From JAIBJN01 sp963699495 (GTDB lineage Bacteria; Actinomycetota; Thermoleophilia; Gaiellales; Gaiellaceae), in assembly GCA_963699495.1 (NCBI GenBank), contig CAVOUB010000005.1:62001-126000 (forward strand): 64,000 nucleotides of DNA, in the 5' to 3' direction. The notes under the pieces are model-generated. The model had not been told where the DNA came from, did not search any database, and worked only from the letters and a program-made list of their open reading frames with translations. The position numbers were made by a program, and so were the translations under genes. How positions within the stretch are numbered: the stretch's first letter is position 1; the number at the start of each line of letters is the position of its first letter. This document shows positions 25,335 through 35,562 of this stretch, piece after piece.

Positions 25335-25997
25335 TCAGGCCCGGGCCGCCGCGGGCCGCGGGCCGTCGAAGACGTCGATGCCCTCGGTGCGCTTGAGGCC
25401 GTTGGCGAGCAGGTAGGTGAACGGGGTCGCGAGTGCCTCCCAGGCCACCTTGATCGCCCAGGTCGTCACGATCGTGTCCAGGAGCGGCGCGCCCGTGCCC
25501 CCAAAGGCGATCGTCACGAAGATGGTCGAGTCGAGCGCCTGGCCGATGAGCGACGAGCTGATCGTCCGGCTCCACAGGAAGCGCCCGCCGGTCAGCACCT
25601 TCATGCGCGAGAGGACGTAGGAGTTGGTCAGCTCGCCCACGAGGTAGGCGCAGAGCGAGGCGACGAAGATCCGCCACGTCGTTCCGAGGATTGCCTCGTA
25701 GGCCTCCTGGTTTTCGGCCCAGAAGTCAGCGGCCGGGAGTCGCAGCGCGAGCTGGATCGTCCCCACCGCGAGCACGTTGCAGGCGAAGCCGAGCAGGATC
25801 ACCCGTCGCGCGGCGCGGAAGCCGTAGACCTCGGTAAGCACGTCGCCGAGGACGTAGGCGAGCGGGAAGAGGATGTTCCCCGCGTCGAAGACCCGTCCGC
25901 CGACCTCGGCCAGCTTGACGGCGATGATGTTGGAGACGACGAGCGCCGTCACGAAGAAGGCCGCGAGCGTGACGAAGCGCCAGGAGAAGGTCGTCAT
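25335..25997 (-). CDS. yhhQ: Queuosine precursor transporter (YhhQ/VUT family)
   Basis: A 220-residue membrane protein with about six helices and the family signature LFPLAYVLGDVLTEVYGFRA. LCAYLVGELTNSYVLSRMK and SSLIGQALDSTIFVTIAFGG follow. YhhQ imports preQ0/preQ1 for tRNA queuosine. The rest of the queuosine pathway is not in the window. ATG 25997 overlaps the stop of the proline dehydrogenase gene (ATGA). Confidence 0.9.
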   Translation of the reverse strand: MTTFSWRFVTLAAFFVTALVVSNIIAVKLAEVGGRVFDAGNILFPLAYVLGDVLTEVYGFRAARRVILLGFACNVLAVGTIQLALRLPAADFWAENQEAYEAILGTTWRIFVASLCAYLVGELTNSYVLSRMKVLTGGRFLWSRTISSSLIGQALDSTIFVTIAFGGTGAPLLDTIVTTWAIKVAWEALATPFTYLLANGLKRTEGIDVFDGPRPAAARA

Positions 25998-26947
25998 GGC
26001 CTCAGCCGGCGCAAAATGTCCCGGGCGGCATAGCCGGCGATCTTCGGGTTCTCCTGCAGGCGGCGGAGCGAGTACTCGTACCACTTCCGGCCGTAGGGGA
26101 CGTAGATCCGGACGGTGTGGCCGCCGCGGAGGAGCTCGTCGGCGAGCTCCTCCCGGACACCGAGCAGGAGCTGGAACTCGTACCTCTCCGGGCCGAGCGC
26201 GCGCTCCTCGATCAGCTCGAGCGCCCTGGCGACGAGCGCGTCGTCGTGCGTGGCGACCGCCACCTTCGCGCCGCCCTCCCAGAGCGCCGCCATCGTCTCG
26301 ACGAAGGCAAAGCGGACTGCCTCTTCCCCCTGGTAGGCGATCTCGGCCGGCTCGACGTAGATGCCCTTGCAGACGCGGACGTTCGGCTCGAGCTCGCCGA
26401 GCTCGAGCACGTCGTCGAGGGTGCGGCGCAGCATCGCCTGCAGCACGATCCCCAGGTTCTCGAAGCCCTCGGACCGCAGGCGGCGATAGAGGTCGAGCGT
26501 CGCCGTCGTCGTCGACGAGTCCTCCATGTCGATGCGCACGAACCGGTTGTGCTCCGCTGCCTGGCGGGCAAGCGAGCGCACGCTCTCGGCGCAGAGCTCG
26601 TGATCGACCTTGAGCCCCAGGGCGGTCAGCTTGACGCTGACGTTCGCGTCGAGGCCTTCGCTCTCGATCGCCTTCATCGCCTCCTCGTACTCGGCGCGGA
26701 CCGACAGCGCCTCGTCCGGGGTCTCGACCGCCTCGCCGAGGACGTCGAGCGTCGCCTTCTTCCCGACCTCGTTCAGCCTGCGGATGGTCTCGACCGCGTC
26801 GGCGAGCTCAGGGCCGGCGATGTACCGGTCGGAGAGCCGCCTCACGACTCGCCTCGGAACGGCGGGAAGCACCCGGGCGATCGCACGGTCGAGGAGGGCC
26901 AAGGCGCGGGGATTGTAGTTGTTGCAGGAGGGGGTTCTTCTGCGCAC
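25994..26947 (-). CDS. Proline dehydrogenase
   Basis: A FAD-dependent TIM-barrel enzyme that oxidises proline to pyrroline-5-carboxylate. Diagnostic segments are HNRFVRIDMEDSSTT, VRVCKGIYVEPAEIAYQ, FQLLLGVREE and the C-terminal VPYGRKWYEYSLRRLQENP, which binds proline and flavin. The monofunctional form is 317 residues from GTG 26947, but that start abuts the divergent gene at 26949; a TTG at 26902 is a plausible alternative. No P5C dehydrogenase gene is adjacent. Confidence 0.93.
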   Translation of the reverse strand: MRRRTPSCNNYNPRALALLDRAIARVLPAVPRRVVRRLSDRYIAGPELADAVETIRRLNEVGKKATLDVLGEAVETPDEALSVRAEYEEAMKAIESEGLDANVSVKLTALGLKVDHELCAESVRSLARQAAEHNRFVRIDMEDSSTTTATLDLYRRLRSEGFENLGIVLQAMLRRTLDDVLELGELEPNVRVCKGIYVEPAEIAYQGEEAVRFAFVETMAALWEGGAKVAVATHDDALVARALELIEERALGPERYEFQLLLGVREELADELLRGGHTVRIYVPYGRKWYEYSLRRLQENPKIAGYAARDILRRLRP

Positions 26948-26948
26948 A

Positions 26949-27269
26949 ATGGCGTTGATGGAGAACCACCTCGACCGCGCCGGGGCCCCGCCGGAGCCTC
27001 AGCCAGAGCCGCGGCCGAAGCTTCGGGCGCGCGACCTCGTCCTGGGGACGCTCGTCGCGGTGCTCTTCGCCGCGGTCACGGTCGTCGCCGCCATCCTTTC
27101 CTTCGACCTCAACCCGGCCGGCCCGGTCGTCGTGGTCGTCGTCGCGATCACCGGGGGCTCACTGCTGGTGCGCCGGGTAGCCGACATCGCGCTCAAGGCG
27201 GCCGCGATCGGCCTCGTCGTCGGAGGGATCGCGGCGATTCTCCTCTGGCCGTTCTTCGACGTCTCCTAG
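26949..27269 (+). CDS. Small membrane protein of unknown function
   Basis: A 106-residue protein with a proline-rich cytoplasmic start (PPEPQPEPRPK) and three hydrophobic helices: LVLGTLVAVLFAAVTVVAAI, GPVVVVVVAITGGSLL and AAAIGLVVGGIAAILLW. It starts one base from the proline dehydrogenase GTG on the other strand, so one of the two starts is probably further in. About 50 bases separate it from acsA. Family not recognised. Confidence 0.68.
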   Translation: MALMENHLDRAGAPPEPQPEPRPKLRARDLVLGTLVAVLFAAVTVVAAILSFDLNPAGPVVVVVVAITGGSLLVRRVADIALKAAAIGLVVGGIAAILLWPFFDVS

Positions 27270-27318
27270 GGGCGCCCAGTCTCTATCCTTCGCGGACCAA
27301 CGTCCGGGAGGGAGAGCT

Positions 27319-29283
<1,965 letters not shown>

Positions 29284-30216
29284 ATCGAGGTCCGGGCGTT
29301 CGAGGCCGCGGACGTCCCCGCGGCGGCCGAGCTCCTCGCGGACCGCCACGAGCGCCATCGCGCGGTCGAGCCGCTCCTGGCTCCGCTCGACGACGCGCGG
29401 GACGAGGTCGCCGCCGCGTGGGAGGCGGACGGGACGAGCGGCGCCGTCGCGGTCGTGGACGGGGAGGTCGCCGCCTACCTCCTCGGAAGCGTGCGGGAGA
29501 ACGAATGGTGGCACCGGCACGCCTGGGTCGGCCTGACCGGCCATGCGGCGAAGGATGCGGAGCTTGTCCGCGACCTCTACCGACTCGCCGCGACCCGGTG
29601 GGTCGAGGACGGGGCCGGGCTTCACGTGGCGCTCGTCCCGGCCGTTTCCGAGCTCGCCGAGCCCTGGTTCCGGCTGGCGTTCGCGCACATGCAGGTGCAC
29701 GGGATCCGGGAGAGCGGCGGCGCTGGCGCCGCGCGCTCCGAGGCGCCGGCCGTCCGGGCCGGGACGATCGACGACCTACGCGCCACGCCGGCCCTCGCCA
29801 CCCAGATCTGGGAACACCACCGGCTGGCCCCGACGCTCACCGGGCTGACCGTCCCGCCCGTCGACGTGTTCCTCGCCGACTGGGAGGAGACGCTCGTGGT
29901 GCCGGGGAGCGCGTACTTCGTCGCGGAGCTGGACGGGCAGGTCGTCGGGCACGTGCTCATGGAGCCGGAAGAGCCGGATCTTGCGCGGCCGCCGGGCTCC
30001 ATCTACCTCGCCGTCGCCGCAACACTGCCGGAGGCGCGTGGCCACGGCGCCGGAGTCGCCCTCACCGAGCACGCTCTGGAGTGGGCCCGGCAGGCGGGCT
30101 ACTCCGCCGTGCACACGGACTGGCGGGTCGCCAACCTGGAGTCCTCCCGCTTCTGGCCGCGCCGCGGCTTCAGGGAGACGTTCTACCGGCTCGCGCGCCG
30201 CGTCGAGATCGGCTGA
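29284..30216 (+). CDS. GNAT family acetyltransferase, probably started at AUC
   Basis: The coding frame begins directly after the acsA stop and is in the same frame, so the natural N-terminus IEVRAFEAADVPAAAELLAD starts at ATC 29284. AGGAGG (29273-29278) lies 5 bases before it, ideal for initiation; the first standard start (GTG 29455) would remove 57 residues of good domain sequence. The 310-residue product has two GNAT-like halves; the second holds motif A, EARGHGAGVALTEHALEWA, and RRGFRETFYRL. It is the last gene of the acsA transcript and may acetylate AcsA or another target. Confidence 0.75.
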   Translation: MEVRAFEAADVPAAAELLADRHERHRAVEPLLAPLDDARDEVAAAWEADGTSGAVAVVDGEVAAYLLGSVRENEWWHRHAWVGLTGHAAKDAELVRDLYRLAATRWVEDGAGLHVALVPAVSELAEPWFRLAFAHMQVHGIRESGGAGAARSEAPAVRAGTIDDLRATPALATQIWEHHRLAPTLTGLTVPPVDVFLADWEETLVVPGSAYFVAELDGQVVGHVLMEPEEPDLARPPGSIYLAVAATLPEARGHGAGVALTEHALEWARQAGYSAVHTDWRVANLESSRFWPRRGFRETFYRLARRVEIG

Positions 30217-30272
30217 GCCCCGGGGACTCGTCGACTCAGTCTTGGCACCGGTTTGCACCAGACACGCGCGCG

Positions 30273-30317
30273 TTTCGACGTTACGCTGGAAAGCGGGTGG
30301 TGGGAGAGGGGTGCCCC
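30273..30317. repeat. 45-bp dispersed intergenic element, copy B
   Basis: This 45-base stretch in the gap between two convergent genes matches copy A at 5212-5255, with the 12-base identical core GCGGGTGGTGGG and the shared end GGGTGCCCC. On the minus strand it begins 12 bases after the LysE-family stop. The remainder of 30217-30329 holds no gene. Neither copy lies in a frame that would encode a common peptide of similar length, so coding is unlikely. Confidence 0.5.
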
Positions 30318-30329
30318 TGGAGGGTCCTG

Positions 30330-30971
30330 CTATTTGCGACTCGGCCCGGAGAGGGCGGCCGTCACGCCGAGCCCGACGAGGACCGTGCCGGAGATCCACC
30401 TCTCCGCACGCAGGAAGCGCGGGTTCTCACGGAGCCAGCCCGACGCAGTCCCAGCGGCGATCGCGTACGTCCCGTCGCTGATCGTCGCCAGGAGGAGGAA
30501 GAGGACGCCGAGGAAGGCGATCTGGAGCCCGACCGAGCCTGCTTCCACGTCCACGAACTGCGGCAGGAAGGCGAAGAAGAAGAGCGCGGTCTTCGGGTTG
30601 AGCACGTTCACGACGATGCCCTGGCGGTAGAGCCGGTCCAGGCGGCGCGGCGGCCGCTCGGAGGTCGTCTCGAACCGCTCCCGCGAGAACAGCTTCCGGA
30701 GGCCGAGGAAGATCAGGTACGCGGCTCCGGCGAACTTGACCACGTTGAACGCCACCGCCGAGGAGACGAGGAGCGCCGAGAGCCCCAGCGCCGCCGCCGT
30801 CACGTGCACGAGCCCGCCGGTCTGCACGCCGAGCATGGAGACGAGGCCCGCCTTGCGCCCATGCTGCATGGACTGCGTGACGATGTAGAGCACGGCCGGC
30901 CCCGGGATCACGAGCAGGGCGATCGCCGCCGCGGCGAAGACCGCGAGCGTGCCTGGATCCGGAAGCGGCAA
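30330..30971 (-). CDS. LysE/RhtB family amino acid exporter
   Basis: A 213-residue membrane protein with six helices. Diagnostic segments are ALLVIPGPAVLYIVTQSMQH near the N-terminus, KFAGAAYLIFLGLRKLF, and FRQGxxxNxxNPKT-type GIVVNVLNPKTALFFFAFLP. Members export lysine, homoserine, threonine or cysteine. Substrate cannot be assigned. ATG 30971 abuts the stop of the upstream small gene at 30972. Confidence 0.9.
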   Translation of the reverse strand: MPLPDPGTLAVFAAAAIALLVIPGPAVLYIVTQSMQHGRKAGLVSMLGVQTGGLVHVTAAALGLSALLVSSAVAFNVVKFAGAAYLIFLGLRKLFSRERFETTSERPPRRLDRLYRQGIVVNVLNPKTALFFFAFLPQFVDVEAGSVGLQIAFLGVLFLLLATISDGTYAIAAGTASGWLRENPRFLRAERWISGTVLVGLGVTAALSGPSRK

Positions 30972-31265
30972 CTACCGCTCCCGCATGAAGCCCTGACGGG
31001 CCGCCGAGACGAGCGCCACCGCCTCCGGGAAGAGCACCCGCATCCCGTCGCGGAGCGCGATCGCCTGCTCGTCAGGAGAGCCCTCCACGTGCATCTGCTT
31101 CAGCGCAGCCCCGGTCAGCTCGACAGCCGTGTTCAGCGTGAGCGTCGCGAACTGCTCGCGCTGCGACTCCTGCATCGCCTCGGTCTGGCGCTCCGCGAAC
31201 TCGCGCAGGCCGCGCATGAGGTCTTCCGGGTCGCCTCCCAGCGGGAAGCCGAATCCACCTTCCAT
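30972..31265 (-). CDS. Small helical protein of unknown function
   Basis: A 97-residue protein starting MEGGFGFPLGGDPEDLMRGL, then a long helical body rich in Glu, Gln and Ala (FAERQTEAMQESQREQFATL). It has no membrane segment. ATG 31265 is preceded by AAAGGA; a longer frame to 31343 would overlap the divergent ferritin gene and is less likely. It touches the LysE-family gene without a gap. Family not recognised. Confidence 0.7.
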   Translation of the reverse strand: MEGGFGFPLGGDPEDLMRGLREFAERQTEAMQESQREQFATLTLNTAVELTGAALKQMHVEGSPDEQAIALRDGMRVLFPEAVALVSAARQGFMRER

Positions 31266-31305
31266 GGCGTCCTTTCGTCGGTCTCTCCACGTAATGTACG
31301 CACCC

Positions 31306-31833
31306 ATGAGCTTCGCCGAAGAGTTGAACGCCCACATCGCCAACGAGTACGCCGCGTCGCAGCAATACGTCGCGATCGCCGTCTACTACGACCAGGAGAC
31401 CCTCCCCCAGCTCGCCGCCCACTTCTACCGGCAGGCCGTGGAGGAGAGAAACCACGCGCAGATGATCGTCCAGTACCTGCTCGACGCCGACCTCCCGGTC
31501 ACGATTCCGGCCGTGTCCGAGCCGCAGAACACGTTCCCGGACCCGGTGGCGCCCGTCCGGCTCGCGCTCGGGCAGGAAAAGCAGGTCACCGGACAGATCA
31601 GCCGGCTCGCCTCGCTCGCGCGCAACGAGGACGACCTCGTCGGCGCCCAGTTCCTCGACTGGTTCCTGAAGGAACAGCGTGAGGAGGTGGCGAGCATGTC
31701 CGACCTCCTGTCGGTGGTGACCCGCGCGGCGGAGTCGAACCTCCTGCTCGCCGAGGACTACCTCTCGCGCACCCCGGTCGGCGACGCGGGAGCCGACCCC
31801 TCGGCGCCGGCCGCCGCCGGCGGGGCGCTCTAG
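31306..31833 (+). CDS. Ferritin-like iron storage protein
   Basis: A 175-residue four-helix protein. Ferroxidase-site residues appear in LNAHIANEYAASQQYVAIA (Glu), FYRQAVEERNHAQMIVQYLL (Glu..His) and FLDWFLKEQREEVASMSDL. It resembles bacterial non-heme ferritin (Ftn/BfrB), storing iron as ferrihydrite in 24-mers. The C-terminus ends in a short Ala/Gly/Pro tail. ATG 31306; divergent from the gene at 31265 with 40 bases between. No iron-responsive operator was recognised in that gap. Confidence 0.92.
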   Translation: MSFAEELNAHIANEYAASQQYVAIAVYYDQETLPQLAAHFYRQAVEERNHAQMIVQYLLDADLPVTIPAVSEPQNTFPDPVAPVRLALGQEKQVTGQISRLASLARNEDDLVGAQFLDWFLKEQREEVASMSDLLSVVTRAAESNLLLAEDYLSRTPVGDAGADPSAPAAAGGAL

Positions 31834-31859
31834 CATCAAACCCTCCTAGCTCCTCCTGC

Positions 31860-32411
31860 TCAGCCCAGCGAGCCCTTGTAGCGGCTCTCGACGTCGTCGG
31901 CGAGCTCGTCCGACGCCGTGATCCCGGTCTTCATCGCCTCGGCGAAAGGCGACCCGCCGACCTGGCCGAGGGACTGCTCGAGCTTCGCGGCCGCCAGGCC
32001 GAGCTCGTCCAGGTAGCGGACGCTGGCGAGACGCGGGGGCGGCTTGATCGTCTCCTGGAGCTCGGCGGCGGCCACCTCCGCCTCCTCGATGCCCTCCGGG
32101 TTCTCGGTCAGCCGCAGCTCGACCAGGCGGGCGCGCAGGTCCCCGACGTCACCGCCTCCGGCACTCTCCTCCGCCAGCTCGACCATGGCCGCGATGGCGA
32201 CGGCGTCGCGAACGAGCACGCGGTCGGCAATCGGGATCCCCGCGGCATCGAGTGCGAGCCACGTGCGCTCGCTGTCACGCTCGTAGGCGCACAGGTAGAC
32301 GCGGGCCCCCGTCCCCGGCTCCGTCGGGATGACCGCCACGAGCTCCTCGCCGTCGCCCGCGTGCTCCTTGGCGGCCTCGCCCACTGCGCTCAGCTCGTCC
32401 TCGAGGCTCAC
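31860..32411 (-). CDS. Protein of unknown function, 183 residues
   Basis: A soluble acidic protein from GTG 32411: EDELSAVGEAAKEHAGDGEE at the start. A beta-rich part follows, RVYLCAYERDSERTWLALDA, then helices including DAVAIAAMVELAEESAGGG and EEAEVAAAELQETIKPPPRL. No catalytic motif. It is divergent from the ubiE-like gene 19 bases away and convergent with the ferritin gene. Confidence 0.7.
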   Translation of the reverse strand: MSLEDELSAVGEAAKEHAGDGEELVAVIPTEPGTGARVYLCAYERDSERTWLALDAAGIPIADRVLVRDAVAIAAMVELAEESAGGGDVGDLRARLVELRLTENPEGIEEAEVAAAELQETIKPPPRLASVRYLDELGLAAAKLEQSLGQVGGSPFAEAMKTGITASDELADDVESRYKGSLG

Positions 32412-32430
32412 GGGGCGCAACAATAGCCGC

Positions 32431-33156
32431 GTGGTTGCCTCATCCTCGGAGCGAAACCGAGCCGCCCGCGAGCTCTTCGCGCCGCTGGCGGGGACGTACG
32501 ACCGGTACGCGCGCCTCCTGAGCTTCGGCCAGGACCCGCGCTGGCGCTCGTTCCTGGCCTCGCGGATCGAGGCCGGGCCGGACGACGCCGTCCTCGACGT
32601 CGCCTGCGGAACGGCCGCCGTGGCGATCGAGGTCGCACGGCGCCACGGCTGCAAGGTCGTCGGGATCGACCAGAGCCCCGAGATGCTGGCGGCAGGCCGC
32701 CGTCGGGTCGAAGCCGCCGGCCTCGGCGAGCGCATCGAACTACGTGAGGGTCGCGCCGAGGAGCTGCCCTTCGAGGACGCGGCCTTCGACGGCCTTACCT
32801 TCACCTACCTCCTGCGCTACGTGGACGATCCCGCTGCGACGATGCGGGAGCTGGCACGCGTCGTGCGGCCCGGCGCACGGGTCGCCATGCTGGAGTTCTC
32901 GGTGCCGCCACGGACGCTCCCGCGCGCCGCCTGGGAAGCCTACGTGCGGCTCGGCCTGCCGCTGGCCGGCCGCGCCGTTTCCCCTGGATGGGCGGAGGTC
33001 GGCGGCTTCCTGGGACCGAGCATCCGCGACTTCTGGAGGCGTTGCCCGCCCGAACGCCTCCGCGGGATCTGGGAAGGAGCCGGCATCACCGGCGTCCAGG
33101 CCGGGCTGCTCAGCCTCGGCGGCGGCATCGTCATGTGGGGCACGCGTGCGGGCTGA
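32431..33156 (+). CDS. UbiE/MenG-like methyltransferase
   Basis: A 241-residue class I methyltransferase starting at GTG 32431. NRAARELFAPLAGTYDRYAR and LLSFGQDPRWRSFLASRI match the ubiE N-terminus. SAM motif I is VLDVACGTAAVAIEVARRHG, followed by VVGIDQSPEMLAAGRRRV, LPFEDAAFDGLTFTYLLRYV and a long VAMLEFSVPP. It may methylate a quinone ring. The adjacent overlapping gene encodes a UbiA-like membrane protein, which fits a prenylated substrate. Confidence 0.85.
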   Translation: MVASSSERNRAARELFAPLAGTYDRYARLLSFGQDPRWRSFLASRIEAGPDDAVLDVACGTAAVAIEVARRHGCKVVGIDQSPEMLAAGRRRVEAAGLGERIELREGRAEELPFEDAAFDGLTFTYLLRYVDDPAATMRELARVVRPGARVAMLEFSVPPRTLPRAAWEAYVRLGLPLAGRAVSPGWAEVGGFLGPSIRDFWRRCPPERLRGIWEGAGITGVQAGLLSLGGGIVMWGTRAG

Positions 33157-33880
33157 AGCCGGCCGGCCGGCCTTCTACGCGCTCGCGCCGGGAGGCTGGC
33201 GCGACTACGTCACGCTTCTGCACCCGCCCTACACGGCATGGCATTTGAGCTACGTCGCGGTCGGCGCGACCCTCTCTTCGGCCTTCGCGTGGGACCGCTT
33301 CCTCCCCACGCTGGCGGCCTTCTTCCTCGCGGTCGGGATCGGCGCCCACGCCCTCGACGAGCTGAACGGCCGCCCTCTGCGGACTCGGATCCCGGGAAGC
33401 GTGCTCGTCGGTCTCGGTGCCGTCTCGATCGCCGGCGCCGTCGCGATCGGAATCGTCGGCGCGCTCACGGTCGACCCGTGGATCGCCGCGTTCGTGGTTG
33501 CCGGCGGGTTCATCGTGGTCGCCTACAACCTCGAGCTCCTCGGCGGGCGCTTCCACGGCGACGCCTGGTTCGCTCTGACCTGGGGAGCCTTCCCCCTGGT
33601 GACCGCCTACTTCGCGGTCGCGGAGAAGCTCGATCTGGTTGCCGCCGCGGGCGCCGTCTTCGCCTATCTCCTCAGCCGGGCGCAACGCAGCCTCTCGACA
33701 CCCGTGCGGGACGTGCGGCGCCGTGTCAGCCACGTGGAAGGTCGCATCGACCGCTCCGACGGCACCTCTGAGCCGGTCACCGCCGAGCTCTTGGTGGGGG
33801 CGAACGAAGGAGCCCTGAGGACACTGGCCGGCGCGACCGTCACGCTCGCGGTCGCGCTCGTCCTCATGCGCGTCGTTTGA
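33146..33880 (+). CDS. UbiA-like integral membrane protein
   Basis: A 244-residue membrane protein of six or seven helices, starting at GTG 33146 within the methyltransferase gene (11-base overlap). It begins YVTLLHPPYTAWHLSYVAVG. The HALDELNGRPLRTRIPG loop recalls the first Asp-rich motif of UbiA prenyltransferases (NDxxDxxxD with a following RP), but most aspartates are missing. YNLELLGGRFHGDAWFALT is reminiscent of the second motif. It could be a divergent prenyltransferase or a non-catalytic relative. Coupled translation with the UbiE-like gene suggests a joint job in quinone or lipid metabolism. Confidence 0.6.
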   Translation: MRAEAGRPAFYALAPGGWRDYVTLLHPPYTAWHLSYVAVGATLSSAFAWDRFLPTLAAFFLAVGIGAHALDELNGRPLRTRIPGSVLVGLGAVSIAGAVAIGIVGALTVDPWIAAFVVAGGFIVVAYNLELLGGRFHGDAWFALTWGAFPLVTAYFAVAEKLDLVAAAGAVFAYLLSRAQRSLSTPVRDVRRRVSHVEGRIDRSDGTSEPVTAELLVGANEGALRTLAGATVTLAVALVLMRVV

Positions 33881-33909
33881 TTCCTTCCCTCGTCGCCTAG
33901 GATTGCAGG

Positions 33910-35244
33910 ATGGCACTGGCGCTCGAGATCGCGTTCGCGGCCGCCGTCGCGGTGGTCGCCGGCTCGCTCGTGGCCGTCGCGTTCACGCGCGTCCCCGCGC
34001 GGCTGCTGCTCGGCCTTGCCGTCGGCCTGGGAGTCCTGGCGCTCGCGGGCGCCGTCGTCGCCGGCATCGAGATCGCAGACGGGAGCGACGACTCCGAGCT
34101 CCTGCTCGTCACGGTCGGCGGCCTCGTCCTCGCGGCCCTTGCCGAGGCCTGCCTCTTTCTCCTCACGCGCGGAATGCGTCGAATTCGCGAGTCCGAGCAG
34201 GTCGAGGAGGAAGCTCGCATCCGGCTCGATGCCTATCTCGACCGGCACGCGGAGGAACGGATAGCCGAGCTCGAGCGTGTCCTCGCGCGCGAGCGCGCGA
34301 ACACGAACTCCATGCTCGGAGAGCAGGAGCGGCAGCTGGCCGAAGAGCGACGCGACTCGATCGCGCGGCAGGCGGAGCACGCGCGCGTGGAGCTGACGGA
34401 GGCGGTGGCGGGCGCCCAGGGGCGGCTGGAGACGCGGCTGATGGCGTGGGCGGCCGACCTCGATCGAGGCCAGCGCGAGCTCGAGGCTCAGCTCAACAGG
34501 CTCGCCCAGCGCCAGAAGGAGGCGCTCGCCGAGTACGACGCCCGCCTGCGCGCCGACGCGGAGCGGCTCGAGGCGGCGAGCGAGGAGCAGAAGCAGGCGC
34601 TGTCGCAGCTGCGCGCGGAGTTCGAGCGGCTCATCACCCAGTTCGTCGAGGAGGGTCGCACCGAGGTGGAGGCGCATGCCGCCGAGCGGCGCCGCGCCCT
34701 CCACGACGTGAGTGAGCGCCTGCGCGGCCGCGAGCGTGGGCTTCGCGAGCAGATCGACCGCGAGGAGGTCGAGTCCCGCGCGCGTGTCGCCGCCGGCCTG
34801 GCCGAGGCCGAGCGCCGGCAGCTCGCTCAGCTCGAGAAGGCCCTCGACCGAGCCGCGTCGCGACTCTCGGAGGATGCGGAGCGACGGTTCGACGCGCAGA
34901 TCAAGCAGTCCCGCGAGAAGTCGGCGGAACGGCTCTCGCGGGAGCTGGAGAAGTCGATCGAGGAGTTCGTCCGCCAGGCCGAGTCCGAGGTCTCCGACCG
35001 GATCGTCCAGCTCGCGCGCGCGACAGCCGACCGCATGGAGCGCCGGCTCCGGGACGTCGCGCGGGCGGCCGAGGCGCAGGGCGACGTCGCAGGCGAGCGA
35101 CTACGCCATGTCTCGGAGCGTCTCGACGCTGCGCTGGCGGCCGCCGAGCAGCGAATCGCCGCGTACGAGGAGGAGGTCGACGTCCGCCTCGACGCCAAGC
35201 TCGGCCACGTACAGCGGGCCGTCAAGGCCGCCGAGCGCGACTAG
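33910..35244 (+). CDS. Membrane-anchored coiled-coil protein
   Basis: 444 residues: three N-terminal membrane helices (about 2-25, 30-52, 64-86) followed by about 350 residues of almost pure heptad-rich coiled coil, dense in Glu, Arg, Ala and Leu (for example EEQKQALSQLRAEFERLITQ). No enzyme motif. The layout recalls structural or chemoreceptor-like scaffold proteins, and RmuC-like proteins that pair a membrane anchor with a long coil, but the RmuC nuclease domain is absent. It is followed by a 68-residue gene and exonuclease VII. Family unknown. Confidence 0.72.
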   Translation: MALALEIAFAAAVAVVAGSLVAVAFTRVPARLLLGLAVGLGVLALAGAVVAGIEIADGSDDSELLLVTVGGLVLAALAEACLFLLTRGMRRIRESEQVEEEARIRLDAYLDRHAEERIAELERVLARERANTNSMLGEQERQLAEERRDSIARQAEHARVELTEAVAGAQGRLETRLMAWAADLDRGQRELEAQLNRLAQRQKEALAEYDARLRADAERLEAASEEQKQALSQLRAEFERLITQFVEEGRTEVEAHAAERRRALHDVSERLRGRERGLREQIDREEVESRARVAAGLAEAERRQLAQLEKALDRAASRLSEDAERRFDAQIKQSREKSAERLSRELEKSIEEFVRQAESEVSDRIVQLARATADRMERRLRDVARAAEAQGDVAGERLRHVSERLDAALAAAEQRIAAYEEEVDVRLDAKLGHVQRAVKAAERD

Positions 35245-35313
35245 TTTCTCGCGCCGATCGAAACAAACTCATCGCGGCAGGAAACGTCTCCAAGAAAGAG
35301 AACCGATGCGGCG

Positions 35314-35520
35314 ATGGATCAATTGACGCTTCTCGACGAAACGAGCCAGGACGAGCGCGGCAAGGTCGAGAGCTGGCGCCTTCACGTGCTGATGGAGGCC
35401 GGCTATCCCCTTCCGCTCGCCGAGCGCCTGGCCTCGAGCCACGCCGACCTTCACCTCGCGGTCGAGCTCGTCGGCAGCCGCGGCTGCACCCCCGAGATCG
35501 CCGCCGAGATCCTGCTCTAA
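35314..35520 (+). CDS. Small protein of unknown function upstream of xseA
   Basis: A 68-residue soluble protein: ATG start, MDQLTLLDETSQDERGKVES and then WRLHVLMEAGYPLPLAERLA, a helix-turn-helix-like pair, ending EIAAEILL. The second half resembles small proteins annotated only as hypothetical in many actinobacteria that describe a degenerate winged fold. A ribosome site AAGAAAGAGAA lies upstream. The xseA gene follows after 42 bases. Confidence 0.72.
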   Translation: MDQLTLLDETSQDERGKVESWRLHVLMEAGYPLPLAERLASSHADLHLAVELVGSRGCTPEIAAEILL

Positions 35521-35562
35521 CTCGCGGCCGGACTTGCACAACGCGTGAGCTAGAGTCGGGCC

